NCBI GenBank assembly: GCA_945867875.1
Contig: CAMBJF010000004.1
Span: 1-29,498, forward strand
Reading direction: 5' to 3'
Length of the DNA: 29,498 bases
DNA from: an uncultured Ruminococcus sp.
GTDB lineage: Bacteria > Bacillota > Clostridia > Oscillospirales > Ruminococcaceae
Below are positions 6,758 to 15,414 of this stretch, piece by piece. The stretch's first letter is position 1, and each line of letters opens with the position of its first letter. Under the pieces are notes generated by a model, which saw only the letters and a list, made by a program, of their open reading frames with translations, was not told the DNA's origin and ran no database searches. Made by a program: the position numbers and the translations under genes.

Positions 6758-8932
6758 TTCGATTGATTTAGGTGCTCTGTCGGGTCTCATTGTCAGTGAA
6801 ATTCTTTTTCGCTTCATATCCACATCAAGTACCCAGACCTTGACAACATCGCCCACCTTGACGGCTTCAAGAGGGTGCTTGATGAATTTGTTGCATATCT
6901 GCGAGATGTGAACAAGTCCGTCCTCGTGAACTCCGCAGTCCACAAAGCAGCCGAAATCGGTGATGTTTCGGATAGTGCCCATAAGCTCCATACCGGGCTT
7001 CAGGTCTTTAAGCTCCATAACGTCGCCGCTTCTGAGGAGCGGGGGAGGAAGCTCGTCTCTTGGGTCACGTCCGGGCTTAACAAGCTCCTTGATAATATCG
7101 CGCACAGTCGGAACGCCCACGCCTATCTTTTCGGAAATTGTCTCGACACCCAGCTTGTCCGCAGCAGCTGCGATCTCTTTCATCTTTTCGCTGCCGATAT
7201 CCGAAGCTGTAAAGCCGCAGATGTCCATAAGCTCTGAAGCCGCCTTGTAGCTTTCGGGGTGCACTGAGGTGTTGTCAAGGGGATTTTTGCCCATTGGCAC
7301 ACGCAGAAATCCCGCACACTGCTCAAATGCCTTTGCACCAAGCTTTGGCACCTTCATAAGCTGCTTTCTGTCGGTAAATGCACCGTTTTCCTCACGGTAT
7401 AGAACGATATTCTTCGCAACGCCCGAATTTATTCCCGAAATGTATGTGAGCAGTGACTGCGATGCCGTGTTCAGGTCAACGCCAACAGAGTTTACGCAGT
7501 CCTCAACAACGCCGCCAAGTGCCTCATCAAGCCGAGCCTTGGGCATATCGTGCTGATACTGTCCGACACCTATTGACTTCGGGTCAATTTTAACAAGCTC
7601 CGCAAGGGGGTCTTGCAGTCTGCGGGCAATAGACACCGCACTTCTCAGCGATACATCATAATCTGGAAATTCCTCTGCGGCAAGCTTTGAAGCCGAATAA
7701 ACGGAGGCTCCCGCTTCGGACACAACCATATATGCAGCCTTTTGCGATGTTTCCTTAAGAATATCCGAAACTATCTGCTCTGACTCACGGGAGGCTGTGC
7801 CGTTTCCTATGGCAATGGTGGAAACATTGTATTTTTCGATAAGCTCTTTTATCTTCTTTTTGCCCTGCTCTACCTTGAATTTCTCATTGGTCGTGATGTA
7901 GGCAACTCCCGTGTCAAGCACCTTTCCCGTGCCGTCAACGACTGCAAGCTTGCAGCCTGTTCTGAATCCGGGGTCAACGCCAAGAGTCACCGTGTCCTTA
8001 ACAGGGGGCTGCATAAGGAGTTGACGGAGATTTGAGGAAAACACCTTTATAGCGGATTCACTCGCCTTGTCGGTAAGCTCCGCACGTATCTCACGCTCCA
8101 CCGAGGGAGAAATAAGTCTCTTCCAGCTGTCAAGACAGGCAGCTTCAACAAGCTCGCCGCACTTGCTGTCATTTTTCTTATAAGCGTTCAGGAGTATTCT
8201 TTCAGCATCGCCCTCAGGAAGAGTAACGGTCACCTTCAGCTTTTCCTCACGCTCACCTCTGTCAAGAGCAAGTATTCTGTGCCCCGCAATTTTGCTCACA
8301 GGCTCGGTATATTCATAATAATTTCTGTATGTGCCCTCGGGGTCAGCCTCTTCATTTCCCGATGAATTAACAGAGCCACGGGCATTGTACTGCCGTCTGA
8401 AACGCTTTCTAAGCTCTGCATCATCGGAAACAGTCTCCGCAATGATGTCACAAGCACCTGTAACAGCGTCCTCAGCGGTCTCAACACCCTTTTCGGTATC
8501 GATATACTTTTCAGCCTCTGCATATGGGTCAGTCTTTGGGGACTGCTCGAAAATGAGCTGTGCAAGGGGCTCAAGACCCTTTTCCTTTGCGATAGATGCC
8601 CTTGTGCGGCGCTTCTGCTTGAAAGGACGGTAAATATCCTCAAGCTCCACAAGCACTGTTGCGGCGGATATGGCAGCTTCAAGCTCGGGGGTCATCTTGC
8701 CCTGCTCGGTAATAGAATTGATTATCTCGCTGCGGCGCTTGTCGAGGTTTCTCAGATATGTGAGCCTTTCGGAAATAAGGCGGATAGTCTGATCGTCCAG
8801 TGTGCCGTGATATTCCTTGCGATAACGTGCAATGAAAGGCACTGTGCAGCCGCTGTCAAGAAAGTTTATGATGTTGTCGATGTAATCCTGTCTGACGTTA
8901 AATTCGTTGTGGAGCTGTACGTTTATTTCCAT
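6755..8932 (-). CDS. tex: Tex family RNA-binding transcriptional accessory protein
   Basis: Tex is a cytoplasmic nucleic-acid-binding protein related to eukaryotic Spt6. The 725-residue length is typical. In order: an N-terminal helical domain with the family motif GCTVPFIARYRKE (about 28-40); a YqgF/RNase H-like domain beginning VTLGVDPGFRTGCK (about 315-450); helix-hairpin-helix segments around VDLNTASQSLLTYISG and FTDRKQLMKVPKLGAKAFEQCAG; and a C-terminal S1 domain (about 644-715, MGTIRNITDFGCFVDCGVHEDGLVHIS). The ATG at 8932 is preceded by AAAGGAA. It is the last gene of the four-gene minus-strand unit, 20 bases behind the radical SAM gene. Confidence 0.96.
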   Translation of the reverse strand: MEINVQLHNEFNVRQDYIDNIINFLDSGCTVPFIARYRKEYHGTLDDQTIRLISERLTYLRNLDKRRSEIINSITEQGKMTPELEAAISAATVLVELEDIYRPFKQKRRTRASIAKEKGLEPLAQLIFEQSPKTDPYAEAEKYIDTEKGVETAEDAVTGACDIIAETVSDDAELRKRFRRQYNARGSVNSSGNEEADPEGTYRNYYEYTEPVSKIAGHRILALDRGEREEKLKVTVTLPEGDAERILLNAYKKNDSKCGELVEAACLDSWKRLISPSVEREIRAELTDKASESAIKVFSSNLRQLLMQPPVKDTVTLGVDPGFRTGCKLAVVDGTGKVLDTGVAYITTNEKFKVEQGKKKIKELIEKYNVSTIAIGNGTASRESEQIVSDILKETSQKAAYMVVSEAGASVYSASKLAAEEFPDYDVSLRSAVSIARRLQDPLAELVKIDPKSIGVGQYQHDMPKARLDEALGGVVEDCVNSVGVDLNTASQSLLTYISGINSGVAKNIVLYREENGAFTDRKQLMKVPKLGAKAFEQCAGFLRVPMGKNPLDNTSVHPESYKAASELMDICGFTASDIGSEKMKEIAAAADKLGVETISEKIGVGVPTVRDIIKELVKPGRDPRDELPPPLLRSGDVMELKDLKPGMELMGTIRNITDFGCFVDCGVHEDGLVHISQICNKFIKHPLEAVKVGDVVKVWVLDVDMKRKRISLTMRPDRAPKSIE

Positions 8933-8952
8933 TTATCTGTTCCTTTCATTTT

Positions 8953-9846
8953 TCAAATACCTATAAGGTCAAAGTCGGGGGTGTATTCTTCCTTTGCGGA
9001 GGAGCGCTCCTGCATAAAGCCGTTAAAGCCAAGCTCCTGTGCAAGCTGTGACACCTTTTCATATTCATAGGTGGATATACGTCGGTTTATTTCCTTGTGC
9101 TCACAGCTTTTGTAAAATGGCGTGTACTGGCTCATAAGACTGAGCATAAAGCTGTCCTTTCCGTAAAGCTTATAAAGCTTTTTCAGGACCTCTTCGGAAT
9201 CCCTGCGGTGTGTGGGCAGCACCATATGCCGAATGATAACGCCGCTTTGCATTATGCCGTTTTCGTCAAAAACAGGCTCTCCCGCAATTTCTATCATCTT
9301 AGCGATAGCCTTTGATGCATATTCAAAATAGTCGGGTGCAGCGGAGTATTTTTCCGAAAGCTCGGAGCTGTAATATTTCATATCGGGCATAAAAATGTCG
9401 ATATACCCACGGAGCATTTCAATAGTTTCCGCCTTTTCATATCCGCCGCAGTTGTACGCCACGGGAATGTGCAGCTTATCACGGCACATATCCAGAGCAG
9501 CGATTATCTGCGGGACATAATGGGTGGGGCTTACAAGATTTATGTTGTGAGCACCCTTGTCCTGAAGTTCAAGGAAAATCTCCGAAAGCCGCTTAACAGT
9601 TATCTCCCTGCCAAAATTTTCCGCCGATATCCTATAATTCTGACAGAAGCAGCATTTAAGGCTGCACCCCGAAAAGAACACAGTTCCAGAACCCTTTGTG
9701 CCCGAAATGCAGGGCTCCTCCCACATATGCAGGTATGCCTTTGCGGCTCGGGGAAGAAGTCCGCCGCCGCAGAAACCCTGCGATGTTTCCCTGTCCGCCC
9801 CGCATTCTCTCGGGCATAGTGTGCATTTCTTCAGAATATCATTCAT
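8953..9846 (-). CDS. PflX-like radical SAM protein (pyruvate formate-lyase activating enzyme-like)
   Basis: A 297-residue radical SAM enzyme. The signature CSLKCCFCQNY gives the CxxxCxxC triad that holds the SAM-binding 4Fe-4S cluster. An N-terminal cysteine group (CTLCPRECG, then GFCG) marks the PflX-type family (COG1313) rather than canonical PflA. The substrate of this family is unknown to me; glycyl-radical activation is only a possibility, and no glycyl radical enzyme lies nearby. I chose the ATG at 9846; a TTG four codons upstream (9858) is possible. The start overlaps the end of the cysK-like gene by eight bases, and no clear ribosome binding site is visible, which suggests translational coupling. 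Confidence 0.88.
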   Translation of the reverse strand: MNDILKKCTLCPRECGADRETSQGFCGGGLLPRAAKAYLHMWEEPCISGTKGSGTVFFSGCSLKCCFCQNYRISAENFGREITVKRLSEIFLELQDKGAHNINLVSPTHYVPQIIAALDMCRDKLHIPVAYNCGGYEKAETIEMLRGYIDIFMPDMKYYSSELSEKYSAAPDYFEYASKAIAKMIEIAGEPVFDENGIMQSGVIIRHMVLPTHRRDSEEVLKKLYKLYGKDSFMLSLMSQYTPFYKSCEHKEINRRISTYEYEKVSQLAQELGFNGFMQERSSAKEEYTPDFDLIGI

Positions 9847-10846
9847 ATCTGTGTGCAATAACGTCCGTGAGCACGATATCTCGGGTCATATAGTTTTCCT
9901 TCATAGGGTGCTCCTCGGAATAATCGGTGGAAAGATATTTCTTGTTGTCGTCCGCAAAAACGGTCACAACAGTGCTGTCGGGACCAAGCTCCTCACGGGC
10001 AATGATGCTGCCAAGCATATTTGCACCCGAGGAGATTCCCACGCCGATACCGAAGCGGCGGGAGAGCATCTGAGCCATAATGATAGAGTCGATGTCGTCC
10101 ACGGAAACAACGGAATCGGTCTCATCAAGCTTTAAAATTGATGGGATAAACTCGTCGGAAATGCCCTGAATGCGGTGCTTGCCGACCTTATAGCCTGTTG
10201 AGAGCGTGGGGGAATTAAGGGGTTCGAGGGGATATATCCTGCAATTCGGATTATCCTTTTTAAGCCGTCTGCCAATGCCCATAACAGTTCCGCCCGTGCC
10301 CACTCCCGCAACTATGCCGTCGGCTGTGAGACCGAGAGCGGAAAGCTGACGGGATATCTCCTCACCTGTGAAAAGAAAGTGTGCCTCGGTGTTGTCCTCA
10401 TTTGAGAACTGGCAGGGGAGAAATACATTTCCCTGCTTTGCAAGCTCCTCAGTAAGAGCTATAGAGCCTAAAAAGCCGCCCTGCTCCTTTGAAACGAGCC
10501 TTACCTCCGCACCGAAGCTTTTCATAAGATTGATGCGCTCCGAGCTCATCCAGTCTGGCATATAGATTATGACCCTGTGACCGAGAAAGCTGCCCACAGC
10601 GGAAAAGGCGATCCCCGTATTTCCGCTTGTTGCTTCACAAATAACGTCCGTAGGCTTTATTGCGTCATTCTCATAAGCTTTTTTCATAATGTGAAAAGCA
10701 ACTCTGTCCTTGATGCTGCCCGTCATATTAAGGTATTCCGCCTTGGCAAAAATTCGTCCGGGACGGCTTTTATATGTGTAATGTATCTCCAGCATCGGCG
10801 TTCTGCCGATAAGCCCCTCGATACCGCTGAATTTATCTGTATTCAT
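9839..10846 (-). CDS. cysK: Cysteine synthase family PLP enzyme
   Basis: A 335-residue type II fold PLP enzyme of the cysteine synthase/cystathionine beta-synthase family, catalysing beta-replacement on O-acetylserine or a similar substrate. The Schiff-base lysine is K46 in NMTGSIKDR (usually NPTGSVKDR). TSGNTG (73-78) contacts the substrate carboxylate, and GVGTGGT forms the phosphate-binding loop. The C-terminal stretch around DDNKKYLSTDYSEEHPM differs from E. coli CysK. A cystathionine beta-synthase or other beta-replacement role cannot be excluded. The ATG at 10846 follows AGGTG, 11 bases after metY. Together the pair could make cysteine and homocysteine by direct sulfide incorporation. 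Confidence 0.85.
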   Translation of the reverse strand: MNTDKFSGIEGLIGRTPMLEIHYTYKSRPGRIFAKAEYLNMTGSIKDRVAFHIMKKAYENDAIKPTDVICEATSGNTGIAFSAVGSFLGHRVIIYMPDWMSSERINLMKSFGAEVRLVSKEQGGFLGSIALTEELAKQGNVFLPCQFSNEDNTEAHFLFTGEEISRQLSALGLTADGIVAGVGTGGTVMGIGRRLKKDNPNCRIYPLEPLNSPTLSTGYKVGKHRIQGISDEFIPSILKLDETDSVVSVDDIDSIIMAQMLSRRFGIGVGISSGANMLGSIIAREELGPDSTVVTVFADDNKKYLSTDYSEEHPMKENYMTRDIVLTDVIAHRYE

Positions 10847-10857
10847 CTGTTCACCTA

Positions 10858-12141
10858 TTACATTTTATCGAAAGCCTGCTTGATATCAGCAAGAATATCG
10901 TCAATATTTTCAAGTCCCACGGAAAGACGGATAAGTCCGCCGTCAATTCCCGCAGCAACAAGCTGTTCATCGGAAAGCTGACGGTGAGTTGCTGAAGCGG
11001 GGTGGAGAACACAGGTGCGTATATCCGCAACGTGTACCTCGTTTGAAGCAAGCTCCAGTGAGTCCATAAACTTTACCGCTGCATCACGTCCGCCTTTTAT
11101 GGAGAAGGAAATTACGCCGCTTGTGCCAAGAGGAAGATATTTTTCGGCAAGCTTATGATACTTGTCAGTTTCAAGTCCGGGATAATACACAGCCTCCACC
11201 TTGTCGGACTGAGCAATGAACTTTGCAGCTTTAAGAGCATTGCTGCAATAAACGGGCATACGTACAGCAAGTGTTTCAAGACCGAGATTGAGCAGGAAAG
11301 AGGAATGAGCGGCGGGATAGCAGCCGAAATCCCTCATAAGCTGCATTCTTGCCTTTGTGATGTAGGGAACGGGGTACTGCTTTGTGTAAACTGTGCCGTG
11401 ATAGCTCTCGTCAGGCTCGGAAAGGCAGGAAAATTTGCCGTTGTCCCAGTTGAATTTGCCGCTGTCAACGATAACGCCGCCGACCTGAACAGCGTGACCG
11501 TCCATATATTTAGATGTGGAGTGAACAACGATATCAGCGCCCCATTCAATGGGTCTGCAAAGATAAGGTGTAGCAAAGGTGTTGTCAACGATAAGAGGGA
11601 CTCCGTGCTTGTGCGCGGCATTTGCCCAGGTCTCAATGTCGAAAACGGTAAGGGCGGGATTGGCAATAGTTTCGCCGAAAACAGCCTTTGTGTTGGGCTT
11701 GAAAGCAGCGTCAAGCTCTTCCGGGGTAGCATTTACATCGACCCAGATGCATTCGATGCCCATTTTTTTCAGTGTAAAGCCGAAAAGGTTGACTGTTCCG
11801 CCGTAAATTGAAGAAGAAGCGATAAAACTGTCACCAGCCTCACAGATGTTCAGAATTGAGAGCAGGGAAGCCGCCTGACCGCTTGATGTACACATAGCTG
11901 CCGCACCGCCCTCAAGGGCTGCTATCTTCTTTTCAACGCAGTCAGTGGTGGGATTTTCAAAGCGGGAGTAGATAAGGCTCAGCGTGGGGTCGTCAAAAAC
12001 GTCCGCAACGGAATTTGTGGAGTCATAAACATATGTGGTGCTCTGAACGATAGGCATAACACGGGGCTCGCCGTTCTTGGGAGTGTAGCCCGAATGCAGG
12101 CATTTTGTCTCGATTTTTGCGGTGCTTTTGATCTCTTTCAT
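10858..12141 (-). CDS. metY: O-acetylhomoserine sulfhydrylase (Cys/Met metabolism PLP enzyme)
   Basis: A 427-residue type I fold PLP enzyme of the Cys/Met metabolism family. It is expected to convert O-acetylhomoserine and sulfide to homocysteine, the direct sulfhydrylation route to methionine. The N-terminus TKCLHSGYTP, the segment YSRFENPTTDCVEKKIAALEGG (about 58-79) and PLP lysine K211 in STSKYMDGH are characteristic. The length and the insert around KFNWDNGKFSCLSEPDESYHG fit MetY rather than cystathionine gamma-synthase. The ATG at 12141 is preceded by GGAGG. It is first in the metY-cysK-radical SAM-tex unit. I saw no SAM riboswitch or T-box in the roughly 100-base leader. Confidence 0.92.
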   Translation of the reverse strand: MKEIKSTAKIETKCLHSGYTPKNGEPRVMPIVQSTTYVYDSTNSVADVFDDPTLSLIYSRFENPTTDCVEKKIAALEGGAAAMCTSSGQAASLLSILNICEAGDSFIASSSIYGGTVNLFGFTLKKMGIECIWVDVNATPEELDAAFKPNTKAVFGETIANPALTVFDIETWANAAHKHGVPLIVDNTFATPYLCRPIEWGADIVVHSTSKYMDGHAVQVGGVIVDSGKFNWDNGKFSCLSEPDESYHGTVYTKQYPVPYITKARMQLMRDFGCYPAAHSSFLLNLGLETLAVRMPVYCSNALKAAKFIAQSDKVEAVYYPGLETDKYHKLAEKYLPLGTSGVISFSIKGGRDAAVKFMDSLELASNEVHVADIRTCVLHPASATHRQLSDEQLVAAGIDGGLIRLSVGLENIDDILADIKQAFDKM

Positions 12142-12205
12142 TATTAATGACCTCCGATTAAATTTATGATATGTTAAGGTATCTGTAAAATAAACACTAA
12201 ATTAT

Positions 12206-12234
12206 AGTATAACACAGTTCTGACAAAATAAACG
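12206..12234 (-). promoter_or_regulatory. Possible extended -10 promoter for metY
   Basis: On the minus strand, TG-T-TATACT (12214-12206) forms an extended -10, with a weak -35 (TTTATT, 12234-12229) 17 bases away. An overlapping TATAAT (12206-12201) with TTGTCA (12226-12221) has only 14 bases spacing. Either would start the metY transcript 50-70 bases upstream of the ATG. Confidence 0.4.
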
Positions 12235-12292
12235 GCATAATTTTATGACTGAATGCTCCGAGAAAAATTTTAAAATACTCACTCAAAAACTA

Positions 12293-12321
12293 TGTACAAA
12301 TGCAAAAATATGTGTTATAAT
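12293..12321 (+). promoter_or_regulatory. Extended -10 promoter of the LRR/MoxR/transglutaminase operon
   Basis: TATAAT at 12316-12321 is preceded by TG-T (extended -10) and, 17 bases upstream, TGTACA at 12293-12298. The predicted transcript start near 12328 lies downstream of an in-frame ATG at 12245, so that start can be ruled out if this promoter is used. It diverges from the metY promoter. Confidence 0.6.
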
Positions 12322-12367
12322 GATATATAACTATTACTACATTATGAAGGGAGCAGCGCAGCTACAT

Positions 12368-13195
12368 ATGGACGAACTGAGCGAACTGCTTATTGATAAC
12401 AAAACGGACGAAAAGTTCAACCGTCTCTTCCGTTCCGCACTGAAAAAGAACCGTTTTTCGGTGGAAAAAAGAGGGTCAAGAGACTACTATATAATTACCG
12501 ACGGCAATTCTTCACTTGATTTTGATGTATCATCGGAAAAATTTGAGTACGCAAGAAACAGGTCTCCCGAGGCGATAAACAAGCTTATGGAGCGTGTCAT
12601 ACGTGATTTCGGCATACTTGAACGAATGGTCTCGTTTACCAACGGTCAGGAGTTTATCCGTTTTACCGTTATGCGTGATGATGAGATAACCGGCGGTATG
12701 ATAACCGATGATTTTATGGGCGGCTTAAAACGGGTCATATGCTATACAGGCGACAATGTTCGTTCAAGGCCGCTTTCAGAGGAATATATGAAAAAATGGG
12801 ACGTTCCAAGAGAGGTACTTTTTTCCGTGGCAGACAGGAATATGTGCAGACTGCTGAAAAAGGCTGAATACAGTGACAGCACCGCAGACGGAGCAGGAAC
12901 GGTCAGATGTCTTGACTTCAAAGCCGAGGGCAGCGACTTCACGGTGGCGCTTATGATGTGCTCCGAGTTCCATAATTTCATCTCCGAGCGCCTTGGTTCA
13001 CGCTTTCTTGTGGCAGCTCCCTCGAAAGACACGCTCCTTGCCCTCACAGATGTGACAAACAATGTCCTTGAGCGCCTTGGCTCTGCCATAGTGGGCGAAT
13101 ACCGCTGGGCATCACGCCCCCTTACAACGGATATTTTCCATTACAGCTCTGCGGGAATAAGGGTTGCGGGGCATTTTTCCGAAATAGACGGTTAA
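12368..13195 (+). CDS. Conserved hypothetical protein, loosely DUF1444/DUF5688-like
   Basis: A soluble 275-residue protein with no signal peptide or membrane segment. By eye the order of elements loosely recalls DUF1444-type proteins: an N-terminal helical part, the segment YTGDNVRSRPLSEEYMKKWDVPREVLFSVADRN, then FLVAAPSKDTLLALTDV. I do not recognise it with certainty and assign no function. The ATG at 12368 is preferred because of the promoter at 12293-12321 and the AAGGGAG at 12347-12353, though that site is somewhat far (14 bases). ATG 12344 is a fallback. It is the first gene of the plus-strand envelope operon. Confidence 0.72.
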   Translation: MDELSELLIDNKTDEKFNRLFRSALKKNRFSVEKRGSRDYYIITDGNSSLDFDVSSEKFEYARNRSPEAINKLMERVIRDFGILERMVSFTNGQEFIRFTVMRDDEITGGMITDDFMGGLKRVICYTGDNVRSRPLSEEYMKKWDVPREVLFSVADRNMCRLLKKAEYSDSTADGAGTVRCLDFKAEGSDFTVALMMCSEFHNFISERLGSRFLVAAPSKDTLLALTDVTNNVLERLGSAIVGEYRWASRPLTTDIFHYSSAGIRVAGHFSEIDG

Positions 13196-13232
13196 AGCTT
13201 TCCGAATCGGTCAATAATCAGAAAGGAAATGA

Positions 13233-14372
13233 ATGACAATGAGAAAAATGAGTGAACAGAAAAAGAAGAACGTTATGCGTGTGATAATGCTGATAATGGC
13301 GATAGTGATGCTTTTCAGCTTTGTGATACTTCCCCTTACGGTAAACGCCTATGCCGAGGATACGGGCGTTTCCGTAACGGTCACTGAGTTTGAAACGGGA
13401 AAGCTTTCCGCCGCCATTGAAGATGCAAAGGACGGCGCTGACCTTAACACCATAACAAAGCTTGCAGTAAGCGGGGGAGTGTTGAACTCCTCTGATTACG
13501 GCGCAATTATCGGATATCCAAACCTCGAATACATCGAGCTTGCAGGCTGCGATACGGAAAACGGCGTTATCCCCGAAAATGCTCTCCAGTCAAGAAACCA
13601 GCTCACATACATCAGTCTCCCTGCCAATACCGAAACGATCGGAAGCAGGGCTTTTTCGGGTAATCGCAAGCTTGTAAAAATTTCCATTCCTGCCACTCTC
13701 CGCACCATTGGTGATTATGCCTTTGAGGGCTGCGAAAAAGTGGAGGAATTTGCCGTTCCCGCCGAAGTGACATCTATCGGCACAGGCGCATTTTCCGACT
13801 GCAAGGCACTTAAAAGCTTTGCTCTTCCCGAAGCCATAACCGAAGTTCCCGACTACTGCTTTTCAAAGTGCAGCCTTTCTGAGATACATCTCGGACCTCA
13901 GGTCACAAAAATAGGCGAGGGTGCATTTTCCGACTGCTATAGCCTTACCGATGTGTATTTTTATGGTGACACTGCTCCCGCAATAAGCGACAATTCATTT
14001 CAGAATGTTAAGGTTACATTCCACACATATGAAAGCAATGAGGGCTTTGACGGAATGAACAACAACTTCGTTTCCGTAGGCTATGACCTCAGCGATGACA
14101 GCGAATATGTTCCTCCGAAGTCTGCTGAAACACAGCCTGCCCAGACCACAGAGGAGACTTCACAGACAGCCGAAGAGCAGGAACCGGTTTCCGAGACAGA
14201 AGCGTATGTAACAGAAGAAATCGTCTCCGAAACATCTGAAGCAGTGACCGAAGCAGCTCCCGCAGCAGCACAGCCAAGTTCATTCAGCGGAATTTCCGTT
14301 CTGATAATCGCAGTTCTGTGCGCAGCACTTGCCGTAACAGTAACGCTTCTCGTAGTAAATAAGAAGAAATAA
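13233..14372 (+). CDS. BspA-like leucine-rich repeat surface protein with C-terminal membrane anchor
   Basis: A 379-residue exported protein. A long N-terminal signal helix (about 14-40, ending VNAYA, a plausible signal peptidase site) leads to about five BspA/LRR_5 repeats of some 23 residues (roughly 95-265; for example LVKISIPATLRTIGDYAFEGC and VTSIGTGAFSDCKALKSFAL). A Pro/Thr/Glu-rich spacer (about 285-345) follows, then a hydrophobic helix (about 349-375) and a terminal KKK. The end resembles a cell-wall sorting signal but has no LPXTG, so it is probably a plain membrane anchor. BspA-type repeats usually bind proteins or surfaces; the ligand is unknown. AAAGGA at 13222-13227 precedes ATG 13233; ATG 13239 is also possible. 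It sits directly ahead of moxR. Confidence 0.88.
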   Translation: MTMRKMSEQKKKNVMRVIMLIMAIVMLFSFVILPLTVNAYAEDTGVSVTVTEFETGKLSAAIEDAKDGADLNTITKLAVSGGVLNSSDYGAIIGYPNLEYIELAGCDTENGVIPENALQSRNQLTYISLPANTETIGSRAFSGNRKLVKISIPATLRTIGDYAFEGCEKVEEFAVPAEVTSIGTGAFSDCKALKSFALPEAITEVPDYCFSKCSLSEIHLGPQVTKIGEGAFSDCYSLTDVYFYGDTAPAISDNSFQNVKVTFHTYESNEGFDGMNNNFVSVGYDLSDDSEYVPPKSAETQPAQTTEETSQTAEEQEPVSETEAYVTEEIVSETSEAVTEAAPAAAQPSSFSGISVLIIAVLCAALAVTVTLLVVNKKK

Positions 14373-14378
14373 TGATTT

Positions 14379-14424
14379 TCAGCAGACGGATAATTTCACA
14401 GAACATTTTCCGCTGCTGATTTTT
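14379..14424 (+). terminator. Weak terminator-like hairpin between the LRR gene and moxR
   Basis: TCAGCAGACGG (14379-14389) pairs with CCGCTGCTGA (14410-14419) with one bulged A across a 20-base loop, and five T residues follow. It could partly attenuate transcription into moxR, leaving more LRR message than downstream message. The long loop makes it a weak candidate. Confidence 0.45.
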
Positions 14425-14458
14425 CATAGCACAATTTCCCGAAAGGAATGAATGTAAT

Positions 14459-15409
14459 ATGACAGAAAGACCTTCCGATAAAAATGCGGCAATTTCCGCA
14501 CTTATAGAAAACGTTGAAAAGATAATCGTGGGCAAAAGACAAGCAATAAAGCTTGTTATCGCCGCAATGCTCACAGGTGGACACGTTCTTATCGAGGACG
14601 TTCCCGGAGTTGGAAAAACAAAGCTCGTTTCCTCAGTTGCCCGCTCCTGCGGCGGAACTTTCGGCAGAATACAGATGACCCCCGACGTAATGCCCTCCGA
14701 CATCACAGGCTTTACAATGATAAACACGCAAACGGGAGCAAATGAGTTCAGAAAAGGCGCAGCATTCTGCAATTTTCTCCTTGCCGATGAAATAAACCGT
14801 GCTTCGCCGAAATCCCAGTCCGCACTTCTTGAAATAATGGAGGAGGGACAGGTGAGCCTTGACGGAAACATCTATTCGCTGCCCAAGCCCTTTATGGTGC
14901 TCGCCACACAAAATCCAGTTGAGACCTACGGAACCTATCATCTCCCCGAAGCTCAGATGGACAGATTTGTTATGAAGATAAGTATGGGCTATCCCGACAA
15001 AACGGACGAGCTTGCAATACTTGAAAGAAACGAAAGCAGTCTTACCCCAAACACCCTTGAATCTGTCATAACCTGCGAGGACATAACCGCACTGATGGAA
15101 AAGGTGCGCCTTGTGCGATGCTCGGACAACATAAGAAAGTATATCATCGAGCTTGTGAATGCTACAAGAAATGCGGAGTATATCAAGCTTGGAGTAAGCC
15201 CCAGAGGAAGCATTGCTCTTTACAATACTGCAAAGGCAATGGCGCTTATCTCGGGAAGAGCCTATGTTATCCCCGATGATGTAAAGCTACTTGCACCGTA
15301 TGTTCTTGCTCACAGAATTATACTCACCCCCAAGGGCAGATCTGTCTGCGGCAGCCCCGAAAATGCTGTGAAAAAGCTTCTGTCCGAAGTGCCCGTACCC
15401 GTGGAATAA
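14459..15409 (+). CDS. MoxR family AAA+ ATPase
   Basis: A 316-residue MoxR-type AAA+ ATPase. Walker A is EDVPGVGKTK (46-55), Walker B is LLADE (107-111), followed by INRASPKSQSALLEIMEE, and the sensor segment is LATQNPVE (148-155). MoxR proteins act as chaperone-like ATPases and are commonly encoded next to DUF58 and transglutaminase-like membrane proteins, exactly the order here. AAAGGA precedes ATG 14459 at a somewhat long distance (about 14 bases). The next gene starts five bases after its stop. Confidence 0.95.
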   Translation: MTERPSDKNAAISALIENVEKIIVGKRQAIKLVIAAMLTGGHVLIEDVPGVGKTKLVSSVARSCGGTFGRIQMTPDVMPSDITGFTMINTQTGANEFRKGAAFCNFLLADEINRASPKSQSALLEIMEEGQVSLDGNIYSLPKPFMVLATQNPVETYGTYHLPEAQMDRFVMKISMGYPDKTDELAILERNESSLTPNTLESVITCEDITALMEKVRLVRCSDNIRKYIIELVNATRNAEYIKLGVSPRGSIALYNTAKAMALISGRAYVIPDDVKLLAPYVLAHRIILTPKGRSVCGSPENAVKKLLSEVPVPVE

Positions 15410-15414
15410 GCCCT

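Noticed and set aside
12142..12244. SAM riboswitch or T-box leader ahead of metY
   Set aside because: The leader is about 50-100 bases, A/T-rich, with no conserved stems or T-box sequence and no terminator.
12245..12367. Longer start for the first gene of the LRR operon at ATG 12245
   Set aside because: It lies upstream of the predicted transcript start near 12328, and the extra residues are low-quality A/T-rich coding.
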